Below, piece after piece: positions 1 to 8,642 of a stretch of DNA of 64,000 bases. The stretch covers positions 1-64,000 of the forward strand of contig NZ_JBFRGR010000009.1 of NCBI RefSeq assembly GCF_052115445.1, read 5' to 3'. Each line of letters begins with the position of its first letter. Position 1 is the stretch's first letter. Below the pieces are notes generated by a model. It was not told the origin of the DNA. It saw only the letters and a list, made by a program, of their open reading frames with translations, and did no database searches. Source of the stretch: Paenibacillus_E sp052115445 (GTDB taxonomy: Bacteria; Bacillota; Bacilli; Paenibacillales; NBRC-103111). A program made the translations under genes and the position numbers.

Positions 1-70
1 TTCATTCAGGGTGAAAGTAAACTTTCTTTTCAGGAATGATTCGGTTTTTTGGTAATGGCATAGAGCAAGA

Positions 71-107
71 CCTCCGTCAAATTAGCTATTAACTAATTCG
101 ACAGAGG
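71..107 (+). terminator. Imperfect inverted repeat, probable terminator of an upstream gene
   Basis: Arms 71-85 and 93-107 pair over 15 positions with two mismatches around a 7-base loop. No coding region reaches it inside the window and there is no strong T-run after it, so it may be a terminator of a gene to the left or simply a structured 3' end. The rest of 1-187 shows nothing else recognisable. Confidence 0.4.
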
Positions 108-187
108 ATTTGGAATTACCTGTTAGTCAATTGGTCAGTCGTAGTTTTTTTTTAGAAAATGATCGATCTGCTCGCAAAAAGGACAAG

Positions 188-226
188 AGAAGATAAGAAT
201 GTTTATAGAATCTCGTAGATTTGCAT
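188..226 (+). promoter_or_regulatory. Conserved upstream element, copy 1 (candidate YesN-type regulator site)
   Basis: The pattern AGAAGATAAG, 13 bases, TCTCGT, 7 bases, CAT occurs here and again at 6692-6730 with the same internal spacing. Both copies sit about 60-100 bases upstream of the first gene of a transcription unit in the same locus. The simplest reading is a binding site for the AraC-type response regulator encoded at 4912-6588. That assignment is inference; the repeated pattern is seen directly. Confidence 0.55.
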
Positions 227-289
227 GACCGCATATTTTACTCTTAAGAGAAGCAGAGCAAAAAGTAATTTTAAGGAGAGTGATAGATA

Positions 290-622
290 ATGGACGATCA
301 CGCTAGCATACACCCAGCACCGCCGGAGTCGTTTGTTTATTTACCGACGGGTTCGACGCTAATCAGCAATCCCATGGATTTAAAAGGGTACTCTAGATGC
401 AGAATCTATGTGCAGGCAAACGTTGCAGGCAGTATTGATGTTACGATAAGCGGCGCGCCGAATGAAAACGGAATGTATACGAATGAATTAAGCGTCAATG
501 CGGTGAAGATCGGAATTAACGGGACAACTTCTTATGTCATGGATGACGTTTCACGATTTGTAAAGGTAACTTGTGCGAATCTAACTGGCAAATGGACAAT
601 CTGGGTAGTACCAATTTGGTGA
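290..622 (+). CDS. Small hypothetical protein, first gene of the esterase/oxidoreductase operon
   Basis: This 110-residue protein starts at an ATG eight bases after an AAGGAG ribosome site. It has no signal peptide or membrane segment. The sequence is rich in beta-branched residues and in Val/Thr/Ser/Gly alternation (for example around VAGSIDVTISG) and ends WTIWVVPIW, suggesting a small beta-sandwich. I do not recognise a family. It is followed after 16-19 bases by the SGNH hydrolase, so the two are probably cotranscribed and may act on or bind the same glycan. The conserved element at 188-226 lies upstream and probably controls it. Confidence 0.75.
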   Translation: MDDHASIHPAPPESFVYLPTGSTLISNPMDLKGYSRCRIYVQANVAGSIDVTISGAPNENGMYTNELSVNAVKIGINGTTSYVMDDVSRFVKVTCANLTGKWTIWVVPIW

Positions 623-641
623 TGAGAGGGAGGCTGCTGTG

Positions 642-1586
642 ATGGCGAGGATGAAGATTCAGGATATGGCTTTGAGCTACTCGGGCACATGGACACATGT
701 CTTTACAACGAATGCAAGCATGGATAGCAGGCATGAATCAGATGGGACTGCTACAGCTAATGCGTCGGCAACATGGAATGCCTATTGTACAAGCATAGAA
801 ATTTATGCCATGAAGGCGCCAACCTTCGGTAAAGCGGACATTTATATTGATGGGTTTCTTCATGGTGAAGCGGATTATTATGCTCCCACAGCGCAGTACG
901 GAACTTTAATCTATCCGGTAATTGAACTGCCAGCGGGTTTCCATACCCTAGAAATTCGTAAGAAAGATACGAGAAATCCCAGCTCGACAGGCAACTGCAT
1001 TTCAATTGATTATTTGTATTCCGAAATGGTGCAACCGCAGCAATCTCAGTATAAAAGTATCGTTTGCATCGGTGATTCCATTACTTTCGGAGCTAATGTC
1101 ATTACAAGACCAGACAACTTATACGGTAGAAAGCTGCAGCAGATGCTGTGTCGTCCTGTTAGTATCCATGGTTTATCCGGAGCGGATGTCAGCACTATTA
1201 CCAATGTGATAGAGTCTGTTGTAGCATCTAGAAACCCGGACTTGGTCTTATGGCTAACAGGCATGAATAATCTGAATCCGCAGGCTTCCTTAGAAATTGG
1301 TTTAGATAAAATGAAAGCTTACCTCCCTAATGCCGATATCATCATGGCCACGATTCAATATAATACCTACTACACAGCGGCACAAAACATCGTCAAAGTA
1401 AATGAAGTGAAAGCGGCATGCGCGGTGAAAAGGGTTCCGTGTGTGGACATGTATAGCCCAACGCTAGGAATCACTTCATTTAATAAGGAAGAGAATACCG
1501 TACACCCAAGCGATGCAGGACAAGGTGTACTCGCTGCCTTGTTTTATCAGGAAATTATTAAGAAGTTCATCGTCCCAAGTATCTGA
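642..1586 (+). CDS. SGNH/GDSL-family hydrolase, probable carbohydrate acetyl-esterase
   Basis: About 314 residues. Residues 1-130 form an N-terminal beta-sandwich (phrases such as ADIYIDG and AGFHTLEIRKK are typical of carbohydrate-binding jelly rolls that precede family CE2-like esterases). The SGNH domain follows: block I is CIGDSITFG with the nucleophilic Ser, a block III-like TGMNNL gives Gly/Asn, and VHPSDAG near the C terminus carries the catalytic His with DxxH-like spacing. There is no signal peptide, so it probably deacetylates imported oligosaccharides in the cytoplasm. A GTG at 639 is an alternative start; ATG 642 has better spacing from GAGGGAGG. The exact substrate is unknown. 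Confidence 0.8.
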   Translation: MARMKIQDMALSYSGTWTHVFTTNASMDSRHESDGTATANASATWNAYCTSIEIYAMKAPTFGKADIYIDGFLHGEADYYAPTAQYGTLIYPVIELPAGFHTLEIRKKDTRNPSSTGNCISIDYLYSEMVQPQQSQYKSIVCIGDSITFGANVITRPDNLYGRKLQQMLCRPVSIHGLSGADVSTITNVIESVVASRNPDLVLWLTGMNNLNPQASLEIGLDKMKAYLPNADIIMATIQYNTYYTAAQNIVKVNEVKAACAVKRVPCVDMYSPTLGITSFNKEENTVHPSDAGQGVLAALFYQEIIKKFIVPSI

Positions 1587-1650
1587 TGATTGGTTGATAT
1601 AAGCAGCTCAGAAGCGATGTCTAAAATCAGAAAGGTAAGATGACAAGAAT

Positions 1651-2973
1651 ATGGATATGAAATGGGGTCCATCCCGTATGTCGGAAGATCAGCCTATAAA
1701 GGCTGTTATTATCGGCGCAGGCAACCGAAGTTTGATTTATGCTTCTTATGCCTTAGAGCATCCAGATGAATTGCAAATCGTTGGTGTTGTTGAGCCTAAC
1801 CTGGAACGCCGGCAATTAACGGCAGAATGTTTCGGTATTTCTCCGGACAATTGCTTTGCATCCATTGAGGAACTTGTTGTTCATCCCCAAATAGCGGATG
1901 CCGCTATTAATGGGACGATGGATCAACTCCATCTTCAAACAACGCTGCCACTTTTAAAGGCGGGGTACGATGTTCTGTTAGAGAAGCCGATCGGCGTAAG
2001 TGAAAAGGAAGTACTTGAATTGTACGAAGCAGCGAACTCCTCTAATCGGTCCGTGATGATTTGTCATGTATTGCGTTATGCTCCTTTTTATTTGGAAATT
2101 CGCAAGCAAATCGAAAGCGGAATCATCGGGGATATCATCGCCATTCAGACAGAAGAAAATGTCAGCTACCACCACATGGCGACTTCTTTCGTACGAGGGA
2201 AATGGAATAGTAAAGCGAGTTGCGATTCCTCCATGTTATTAGCCAAATGCTGCCATGACTTAGATATCATTACTTGGATGAAAGGCAGCATACGACCGAA
2301 GAAGGTGAGTAGCTTCGGAGGATTATTCCAGTTTCGAACGGACAAAGCCCCGGAAGGCGCTGGCACAAGGTGTCTTGTTGATTGTCCAATTGAAGCCACA
2401 TGTACATATTCCGCGAATAAAATGTATATCGAACAAGATTTATGGGGCATTTATGCTTGGGACAATCGATATGTCAGCAGTAATCCAACCCACGAAGAAA
2501 AAATTAAATCGCTACGAATGTCCAACCCATACGGGCGGTGCGTATGGCGCTGTGATAATGATGTTGTCGATCATCAGACAGTCATCATCGAATTCGAAGA
2601 CGGAAGTACTGCATCGCATAATCTAACAGGCGCCACCTCCAAGTCATGTAGGACGATTCATATCACGGGGACGAAAGGTGAAATTTCCGGTACGATGGAG
2701 GATGGTTACTTCTTGGTTAGGCAACCAGATACAAGGCCTGGTCATTTATACAAGGAAGAACGGATCGAGACGAATGTCACATCCGACATGCATGGTGGCG
2801 GCGATTTGCGGCTGGTTGCTGATTTTGTTCGTACTTTACGGGGAGATAAACCTTCTCTGTCTTCGACATCTCTGGAGAAATCGATTTATGGCCACCAAAT
2901 CGGCTTTGCGGCAGAACGCTCAAGATCTGAGAATACGATTGTGGAAATTAGCTCTTTAGTCGGCAATGCATAA
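1651..2973 (+). CDS. Gfo/Idh/MocA-family NAD(P)-dependent oxidoreductase
   Basis: 440 residues. An N-terminal Rossmann fold begins AVIIGAGNRS; the family Lys motif EKPIGVS and the HDLDIITW motif (substrate-binding Asp/His region) follow. A Cys cluster (RCLVDC and CTYSA, about residues 245-265) is characteristic of one sugar-dehydrogenase subgroup and may bind a metal. It would oxidise or reduce a sugar or cyclitol using NAD(P)H. Start: ATG 1651 has an AAAGGTAAGA upstream; ATG 1678 (MSEDQ) is also possible and would trim nine residues. Last gene of the first operon, followed by a strong terminator. Confidence 0.88.
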   Translation: MDMKWGPSRMSEDQPIKAVIIGAGNRSLIYASYALEHPDELQIVGVVEPNLERRQLTAECFGISPDNCFASIEELVVHPQIADAAINGTMDQLHLQTTLPLLKAGYDVLLEKPIGVSEKEVLELYEAANSSNRSVMICHVLRYAPFYLEIRKQIESGIIGDIIAIQTEENVSYHHMATSFVRGKWNSKASCDSSMLLAKCCHDLDIITWMKGSIRPKKVSSFGGLFQFRTDKAPEGAGTRCLVDCPIEATCTYSANKMYIEQDLWGIYAWDNRYVSSNPTHEEKIKSLRMSNPYGRCVWRCDNDVVDHQTVIIEFEDGSTASHNLTGATSKSCRTIHITGTKGEISGTMEDGYFLVRQPDTRPGHLYKEERIETNVTSDMHGGGDLRLVADFVRTLRGDKPSLSSTSLEKSIYGHQIGFAAERSRSENTIVEISSLVGNA

Positions 2974-2997
2974 ACGAAATAGATAGAACTAAAACGT

Positions 2998-3035
2998 CTG
3001 CTCGAGCAATTCGAAATGCTCGAGCGGATTTTTTT
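2998..3035 (+). terminator. Rho-independent terminator after the Gfo/Idh gene
   Basis: Perfect 9-bp stem GCTCGAGCA (3000-3008) with TGCTCGAGC (3017-3025), 8-base loop, then a run of seven T (3029-3035). It separates the first operon from the two-component genes. Confidence 0.92.
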
Positions 3036-3142
3036 GACATTTTGACGCAAGAGGAAATTGTGAGTTTCTGTCGAATAGTTCTGTCAACTATACTGGAAAT
3101 AATTAGTAGGGAATATTGAGCACGATTGGGGGTTATTCCAAC

Positions 3143-4918
3143 ATGATGCAATTAAACTGGCAGAATTGGTGGTTTTCCATTTTTACAAAGCTGTTGGCCT
3201 TATTCTTCATTATGATATTACCTGTGTATGCGATGGCCATTCATAGCAATGAGTCCGGGTCACACCTTGTCAGCAATGAAATTTCTTCCTCGCTCCAAGC
3301 ACAAATCAGCTTCTACCATAATTCCCTTAACAAAGAAATCGATCGGATGATTCAACTTCAACGTCAATATGTGGTTGATGATGACTTGTTAAACCTCAGT
3401 GTAATTGGAGAAGGTCTACCTGACTACGACCGTTCACTGATGATGCGACAACTTCAACTTAAGTTGAATCTTATTAAGAGCTCCGGCATCTACGCAACTG
3501 TTGCTAAAGCTTATATCCCGTCACTTCAACGAATCATAAGCACTGATGATCTCACAACAACGCTCCCCTTAGGTCAAATTGAACAATTAAAAAAAGAAAG
3601 AGAGCTGTTTACGAACGGTACGCCTATATATGCTAGAGATGGCAAGCTGTTTATACGGGAATTTTACCCCACCAAAGCAGTAACGCCTGAACGTGATCCC
3701 GTATTTGTTCTGGAGACTGAGATTTCCGTGAATGAACTACGAAATTTCCTCCTGCAAATTTCTAGCTTCAAAAAGAGCGGATCGGCTCTCGTCAGTGATG
3801 CATGGAGGATTTCGAGCGATGAGAACAATGAAGCTATGACGCCAATTATTGAGCGTGTTCAAAGTCAGGTGGCTAAGCAATCAGTAAACGGGAGATGGAT
3901 CGAAAACATCCGGGTGAACAATCAAAACTATATTACGGCCTTTGAGTACGCTTCAGATTCGAACACAACACTGCTTGTGTTCGTGCCGGAGTCAGATATA
4001 CTTGGGCCGCTGCAGAAATATAAGAAGTTCATTCTTCTTATGTCCATCGCAACCATTGTACTGATTGTGCTCGTTTCTTATTGGATCTATCAGGTCATTC
4101 ATAAGCCGCTTTCTAAAATGGTACGTGCCTTCCGCCATATGGAGTCAGGCAATCTGAACCTTGTCCTGCATCACAAGAGTAGGGATGAATTCAACTATCT
4201 CTATAGGCAATTCAATCAGATGGCAGACAGACTAAGAACCCTGATTTACGAGGTATATGAAAAACAGCTGCAAAAGCAGCAGGCAGAATTAAATCAGCTG
4301 CAGTCGCAGATTAAGCCCCATTTTCTCTATAACAGCTTGTACTTGTTGTATCGCATCACGAAAGATGAAGACTATGAGAACAGTTTGAGGCTTACCAAAT
4401 ATTTAGGTGATTATTTTCGCTATATTACGAAGAAAGCTGGGGAAGATGTACCGCTCTCCGAAGAATGGCATCACGTGAGCATGTATATGGAGATCCAGAA
4501 TGTTAGATTTTCCAATCGCTTAAAAGTATCCATTGCTGAGCTGCCCGAGGATAAGCATCATCTACTCGTGCCACGATTAATTATGCAGCCGCTGGTCGAG
4601 AACGCTTACAACTATGGACTCGAGCATACTTTGGCAAATGGGGAGCTAACCATTACGGTAGAGGCGGGCGAAAAAGTTTTAAAAATCCTAATCGAAGACA
4701 ACGGTATTGGCATGACGGTGGAAGACATGGCGATATGGAATCATCGGTTCACCAATCCAACTGGAAATATCGATGTCAGCGGGATGATGAATGTGAACCG
4801 GCGGTTGCAATTAAAATTCGGTGATGAATCGGGTATTCAAGTAAGACCGAAGTCAGGTGGAGGTTTATGCGTAATCTTGACGATCCGAATTGACAAGGAG
4901 GAGGGGAAACCATGCTAA
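3143..4918 (+). CDS. YesM-type sensor histidine kinase
   Basis: About 591 residues from ATG 3143, which sits 10 bases after a GGGGGT ribosome site; an in-frame TTG at 3116 is less likely. Order: N-terminal membrane helix (about 8-30), extracellular sensor region (30-295), second membrane helix (about 297-320, ILLMSIATIVLIVLVSYWI), HAMP linker, coiled coil, His-kinase domain with phospho-accepting His393 in QIKPHFLYNS, then HATPase_c with the N-box LVENAYNYG and G-box DNGIGM. This is the LytS/YesM class that senses extracellular saccharides. It overlaps the response-regulator gene by 7 bases, so the two are translationally coupled. Confidence 0.95.
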   Translation: MMQLNWQNWWFSIFTKLLALFFIMILPVYAMAIHSNESGSHLVSNEISSSLQAQISFYHNSLNKEIDRMIQLQRQYVVDDDLLNLSVIGEGLPDYDRSLMMRQLQLKLNLIKSSGIYATVAKAYIPSLQRIISTDDLTTTLPLGQIEQLKKERELFTNGTPIYARDGKLFIREFYPTKAVTPERDPVFVLETEISVNELRNFLLQISSFKKSGSALVSDAWRISSDENNEAMTPIIERVQSQVAKQSVNGRWIENIRVNNQNYITAFEYASDSNTTLLVFVPESDILGPLQKYKKFILLMSIATIVLIVLVSYWIYQVIHKPLSKMVRAFRHMESGNLNLVLHHKSRDEFNYLYRQFNQMADRLRTLIYEVYEKQLQKQQAELNQLQSQIKPHFLYNSLYLLYRITKDEDYENSLRLTKYLGDYFRYITKKAGEDVPLSEEWHHVSMYMEIQNVRFSNRLKVSIAELPEDKHHLLVPRLIMQPLVENAYNYGLEHTLANGELTITVEAGEKVLKILIEDNGIGMTVEDMAIWNHRFTNPTGNIDVSGMMNVNRRLQLKFGDESGIQVRPKSGGGLCVILTIRIDKEEGKPC

Positions 4919-6588
4919 ATTTAATGATTGTGGACGACGAATCTGTGGCAGTCAATTTATTATCAAATGCGCTTGAAGAGTGGGGCAAGTACGAATTAAC
5001 GATTAATAAAGCCTATTCAGGCAATGAAGCTTTGGAGCGGATACGAGAACGCCGACTAGATATCTTGCTAACGGATATCCGCATGCCTGGCATGAACGGT
5101 CTTGAGTTGGCAGACCATGTGCTGGATTTATGGCCTCGGTGCAAGATCATCTTTCTGTCCGGATACAATGATTTCGAGTACATTCAGAAAGCGATCCGCA
5201 AGGGGGGAATGGACTATATCCTGAAGGCAGAAGACGATGAACTCATCTTTCAAGCGATTGAAAAAGCGGCGGAGGAGATCAAAACCGAACTGCATGAGGG
5301 GAGTATTTTGAAGAAGGCCAAAGAGCTAATGCAGCAAGCAATTCCAGCCATGCGGCGCGATTACTTCATGGAAATGCTAGGCGGGGAAATGGGTTCTGAG
5401 GCTGCAAGAGTGAAACGGTTCACGGAATTAGGCATTCATTTGGATCCCATGCATGACGTTTACCTCGTAGTAGGGAGGGTCGACGACTGGGGAAAGAATC
5501 TGTCAACGTCAGATAGAACGTTGTTATCATACTCCATTCAAAACATTGCAGAGGAGTATCTGGCAGACAAGTTTCGGTTTGTATTTCTGTTGTACGATCG
5601 GTTTCGATTCGTCTGGTTCATTCAACCCAAGCTATTCCCACTCCCTCAAGGGGAAGAAGCTGAGATGGCCTGGGAGCGTGTACGGCAATTCGTAAAAGGA
5701 ACATCTGAATCCATTCAAGCGACCTGCAGCCAGCTGCTAAAATTGCCGATCTCTCTCATGCTAAGTTCAACTCCAAGTTCGTGGGAGAAGGCGGCAGGTC
5801 AATTCGATTCGCTCAAGCTTAATCTTAGCAGCGGACTGATTCGAAGCGAGGAGAAGCTGGTAGTGGAGCCTAGTTCAGACGCAGCGGGGCTAGAACGTTC
5901 CAGTAAAACTTTTTTCGCAGAGATGGCGGTACGGAACCATATGCGGAAACTAGACTTGTTGGAGGCTCATTTGGATAGCGGAGATAAAGCTCAGTTCGTT
6001 CAACAATTCCATGAGTTTACTCTGCTGAGCAACATGGAATTGTCCGAGACAAAGCTGAACTATTTAACCATGGAAATGTTCGCAAATCTATCCTCCTTCT
6101 TTCTCTCCTATATGAGTCGTCGAAATCTCATTGACGAGCTTGGCGCTCCAATGAAGTTGGATAAATTTGTGCAATTCGATAACCACAGTTCTTGGGAGGC
6201 TGCATTAGCCTATTTTCGACAGCTAGGGGTCATGGCGGCTGACTACAACGGTAGACTGCAGCAAGAAAGAACCCATGAAATGATCCGTATTTTACATCAA
6301 TATGTGCATGATTTTATGAGGGAGGATTTGACACTTACGCGATTGGCCGAGGTCGTCTATCTCAGTCCGCCGTATTTGTCTCGGTTGTATAAGCAGCTTA
6401 CCGGCAATAACCTGACGGATTATGTTACCGAACAACGAATGGTGCGTGCAAAGCAGCTGCTCAAAAACACAACAATGAAAATCCACGAAATTGCCTGCGA
6501 GGTTGGTTTTGAATCGGCGCCTTATTTTACCCGAGTATTTAAGAAACTGATTAGTTCAACGCCAATTGAATATCGCGAAATGAATTAA
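4912..6588 (+). CDS. YesN-type response regulator, REC plus AraC HTH
   Basis: 558 residues. An N-terminal receiver domain has the acidic pair D8/D9, phospho-acceptor Asp55 (LLTDIRMPG), Ser83 and Lys105. The residue after Lys105 is Ala (LKAEDD) rather than the usual Pro. A long helical middle region follows, and the C-terminal ~100 residues are an AraC-type double HTH (LTRLAEVVYLSPPYLSRLYK, then IACEVGFESAPYFTRVFKK). Partner of the overlapping kinase. It probably activates the importer at 6791 onward and the operon at 290 through the shared element at 188-226 and 6692-6730 (inference). Confidence 0.95.
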   Translation: MLNLMIVDDESVAVNLLSNALEEWGKYELTINKAYSGNEALERIRERRLDILLTDIRMPGMNGLELADHVLDLWPRCKIIFLSGYNDFEYIQKAIRKGGMDYILKAEDDELIFQAIEKAAEEIKTELHEGSILKKAKELMQQAIPAMRRDYFMEMLGGEMGSEAARVKRFTELGIHLDPMHDVYLVVGRVDDWGKNLSTSDRTLLSYSIQNIAEEYLADKFRFVFLLYDRFRFVWFIQPKLFPLPQGEEAEMAWERVRQFVKGTSESIQATCSQLLKLPISLMLSSTPSSWEKAAGQFDSLKLNLSSGLIRSEEKLVVEPSSDAAGLERSSKTFFAEMAVRNHMRKLDLLEAHLDSGDKAQFVQQFHEFTLLSNMELSETKLNYLTMEMFANLSSFFLSYMSRRNLIDELGAPMKLDKFVQFDNHSSWEAALAYFRQLGVMAADYNGRLQQERTHEMIRILHQYVHDFMREDLTLTRLAEVVYLSPPYLSRLYKQLTGNNLTDYVTEQRMVRAKQLLKNTTMKIHEIACEVGFESAPYFTRVFKKLISSTPIEYREMN

Positions 6589-6605
6589 ATGCAGCGTGAA
6601 TGAAC

Positions 6606-6656
6606 TGCCGCCGGACATGCGAGCCCTCTCGTTGATGTTGATTCGGCGGTATTTTT
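6606..6656 (+). terminator. Probable terminator after the response regulator
   Basis: TGCCGCCGGA (6606-6615) pairs with TTCGGCGGTA (6642-6651), including G-T pairs, and is followed by TTTTT. The 26-base loop is long, so termination strength is uncertain. Confidence 0.6.
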
Positions 6657-6691
6657 GCGTGGAGGCATAGAGATTTCATTAAGTTCAAGAG

Positions 6692-6730
6692 AGAAGATAA
6701 GGAAGTAGGAAATGTCTCGTATTTTTACAT
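6692..6730 (+). promoter_or_regulatory. Conserved upstream element, copy 2 (candidate YesN-type regulator site)
   Basis: AGAAGATAAG at 6692-6701, TCTCGT at 6715-6720 and CAT at 6728-6730 repeat the spacing seen at 188-226. It lies 60-100 bases upstream of the permease gene at 6791; an AT-rich stretch after it (TATACC, ATTATAAAAG) could supply the -10 region. Confidence 0.55.
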
Positions 6731-6790
6731 CCCTATACCTTTTATTATAAAAGATAAGCAGGGCATAACGAAGGGGGTGAGAGAAAAGTA

Positions 6791-7687
6791 ATGAATAATC
6801 GATGGGCTTCCAAGGCTTCCTTACATCTTATGGTATTGCCAGGCATTATCACAGTCCTGATTTTCAGCTATATTCCGTTGTTCGGTTTGGTGATGGCTTT
6901 TGAAAAGTATGTGCCCTCTAAGGGAATATTGGGTTCGAATTGGGTAGGACTTGATAATTTTCGCTATGTCATACATTTACCCGACTTTTTCCAAGTAACT
7001 CTAAATACCATCATCATCGCCGTTATGAAAATTATAGCGGGGCTCCTGGTGCCCATAGTCATTTCGCTGCTCTTAAATGAAATGCGCATTACGTTCGTCA
7101 AGAGAAGTATCCAGACACTAGTTTATTTACCGCATTTTTTGTCCTGGGTACTCTTGGGAGGCATCTTAGTGGATGTCTTGTCCCCATCGGCAGGGATTGT
7201 GAACCAGTTGCTTCAAGCGATTGGCATCGATCCGATATTTTTTCTTGGCGATAATAAGTGGTTTCCTTTTACACTGGTGTTGTCCAATGAATGGAAGGAA
7301 TTTGGTTTCAGTACGATTGTCTATCTGGCCGCTATTTCGGGTATTAATCCGTCGCTCTACGAGTCGGCTGTTATCGATGGCGCGAATCGCTGGAAATGTG
7401 CGCTTCATATCACACTGCCGGGTATTGCGCCGATCATTGTCCTGATGGCTACGTTAAGCATCGGCAGCATATTGAATGCCGGCTTTGAGCAAGTGTTTAA
7501 TCTCTACAGTCCAGTAGTCTATCAAAGTGGTGACATTATTGATACTTTTGTTTACCGGATTGGCTTGATCGACGCACAATACAGTGTGGCAACAGCAGTT
7601 GGCATGATGAAGTCGGTAGTCTCGCTAGTACTCATTTCCGTGTCCTACTATCTTGCCTACCGGATTGCGAACTATAGAATCTTTTAG
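6791..7687 (+). CDS. LplB-type ABC sugar permease
   Basis: 298 residues with six predicted membrane helices. The BPD_transp_1 EAA loop appears as YESAVIDGANRWKCALHITL, which docks the shared ATPase (MsmX-like, usually encoded elsewhere). Start ATG follows AAGGGGGTGAG. First gene of a permease-permease-binding protein operon; no ATPase is encoded here, as usual for this class. It imports an oligosaccharide, presumably the inducer of the YesM/YesN pair just upstream. Confidence 0.93.
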   Translation: MNNRWASKASLHLMVLPGIITVLIFSYIPLFGLVMAFEKYVPSKGILGSNWVGLDNFRYVIHLPDFFQVTLNTIIIAVMKIIAGLLVPIVISLLLNEMRITFVKRSIQTLVYLPHFLSWVLLGGILVDVLSPSAGIVNQLLQAIGIDPIFFLGDNKWFPFTLVLSNEWKEFGFSTIVYLAAISGINPSLYESAVIDGANRWKCALHITLPGIAPIIVLMATLSIGSILNAGFEQVFNLYSPVVYQSGDIIDTFVYRIGLIDAQYSVATAVGMMKSVVSLVLISVSYYLAYRIANYRIF

Positions 7688-7698
7688 AGAGAAGGAAG

Positions 7699-8595
7699 TT
7701 GAACTTGGTAGATCGTTATTCTTGGTCGAGATGGCTGTTCGTTGTGCTCAATTATACGTTTCTGATCCTGCTGGCGGTTTTATGTATCCTTCCGCTGATT
7801 CATATACTCGCGATTTCACTTAGCTCCAATCTTGCGGTTTCTGCAGGATTTGTTAAGCTCTGGCCAAAAGATTTTACATTCATATCGTACGAATTCATTC
7901 TTCGAAAGTCAGAATTTCTCTTGTCGTTGCTTGTAACCCTGAAGCGGGTTCTGCTCGGGGTGACAGTGAATATGGTACTAACTGTTTTGGCAGCGTATCC
8001 TTTGTCTAAGGAATCGTCTGAGTTTAAAGGTCGGACTGTGTATGTCTGGATATTGGTATTTACGATGCTTTTCTCGGGTGGTCTTATTCCTTTGTATATG
8101 ACAGTTAAGATGCTAGGCATGCTTGATTCCATTTGGTCGCTAATTCTTCCACATGCCCTTCCGGTCTTTAATGTCGTGCTGCTCCTGAACTTTTTTAGAG
8201 GAATTCCTAAAGAGTTAGAGGAAGCCGCTTTCATCGACGGGGCAGGATATATGAGGATCTTATGGAAAGTATACGTTCCGTTATCCATGCCATCCATCGC
8301 GACTTTAACGCTATTTGCTACCGTAGGTCATTGGAACGCCTGGTTCGATGGACTTATTTTCATGAACTCACCATCAAATTATCCGCTTCAGAGCTATCTG
8401 TACACCATCGTCAATAAAGTTGATACCATAATGGGGAGCATGGATTTGGTTAATATGAAGTTATTTGAGGATGTTTCAAGTCGGACGGCAAAGTCAGCAC
8501 AAATCTTTTTAGGTGCGCTTCCCATTTTGCTCTTATATCCATTTCTTCAGCGTTTCTTTATCAAAGGAATTGTTGTAGGCAGTGTAAAAGGTTAA
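7699..8595 (+). CDS. YtcP/LplC-type ABC sugar permease
   Basis: 298 residues, six membrane helices, EAA motif LEEAAFIDGAGYMRILWKVY, and the family-typical C terminus FFIKGIVVGSVKG. It starts at TTG 7699 directly after GAAGGAAG; no ATG lies near. It is 11 bases downstream of the partner permease, with which it forms the heterodimeric channel. Confidence 0.93.
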   Translation: MNLVDRYSWSRWLFVVLNYTFLILLAVLCILPLIHILAISLSSNLAVSAGFVKLWPKDFTFISYEFILRKSEFLLSLLVTLKRVLLGVTVNMVLTVLAAYPLSKESSEFKGRTVYVWILVFTMLFSGGLIPLYMTVKMLGMLDSIWSLILPHALPVFNVVLLLNFFRGIPKELEEAAFIDGAGYMRILWKVYVPLSMPSIATLTLFATVGHWNAWFDGLIFMNSPSNYPLQSYLYTIVNKVDTIMGSMDLVNMKLFEDVSSRTAKSAQIFLGALPILLLYPFLQRFFIKGIVVGSVKG

Positions 8596-8642
8596 GTTCA
8601 ATGAAATCGGTAGGTAACATATTATTCCCAGGGGGATTGAAA

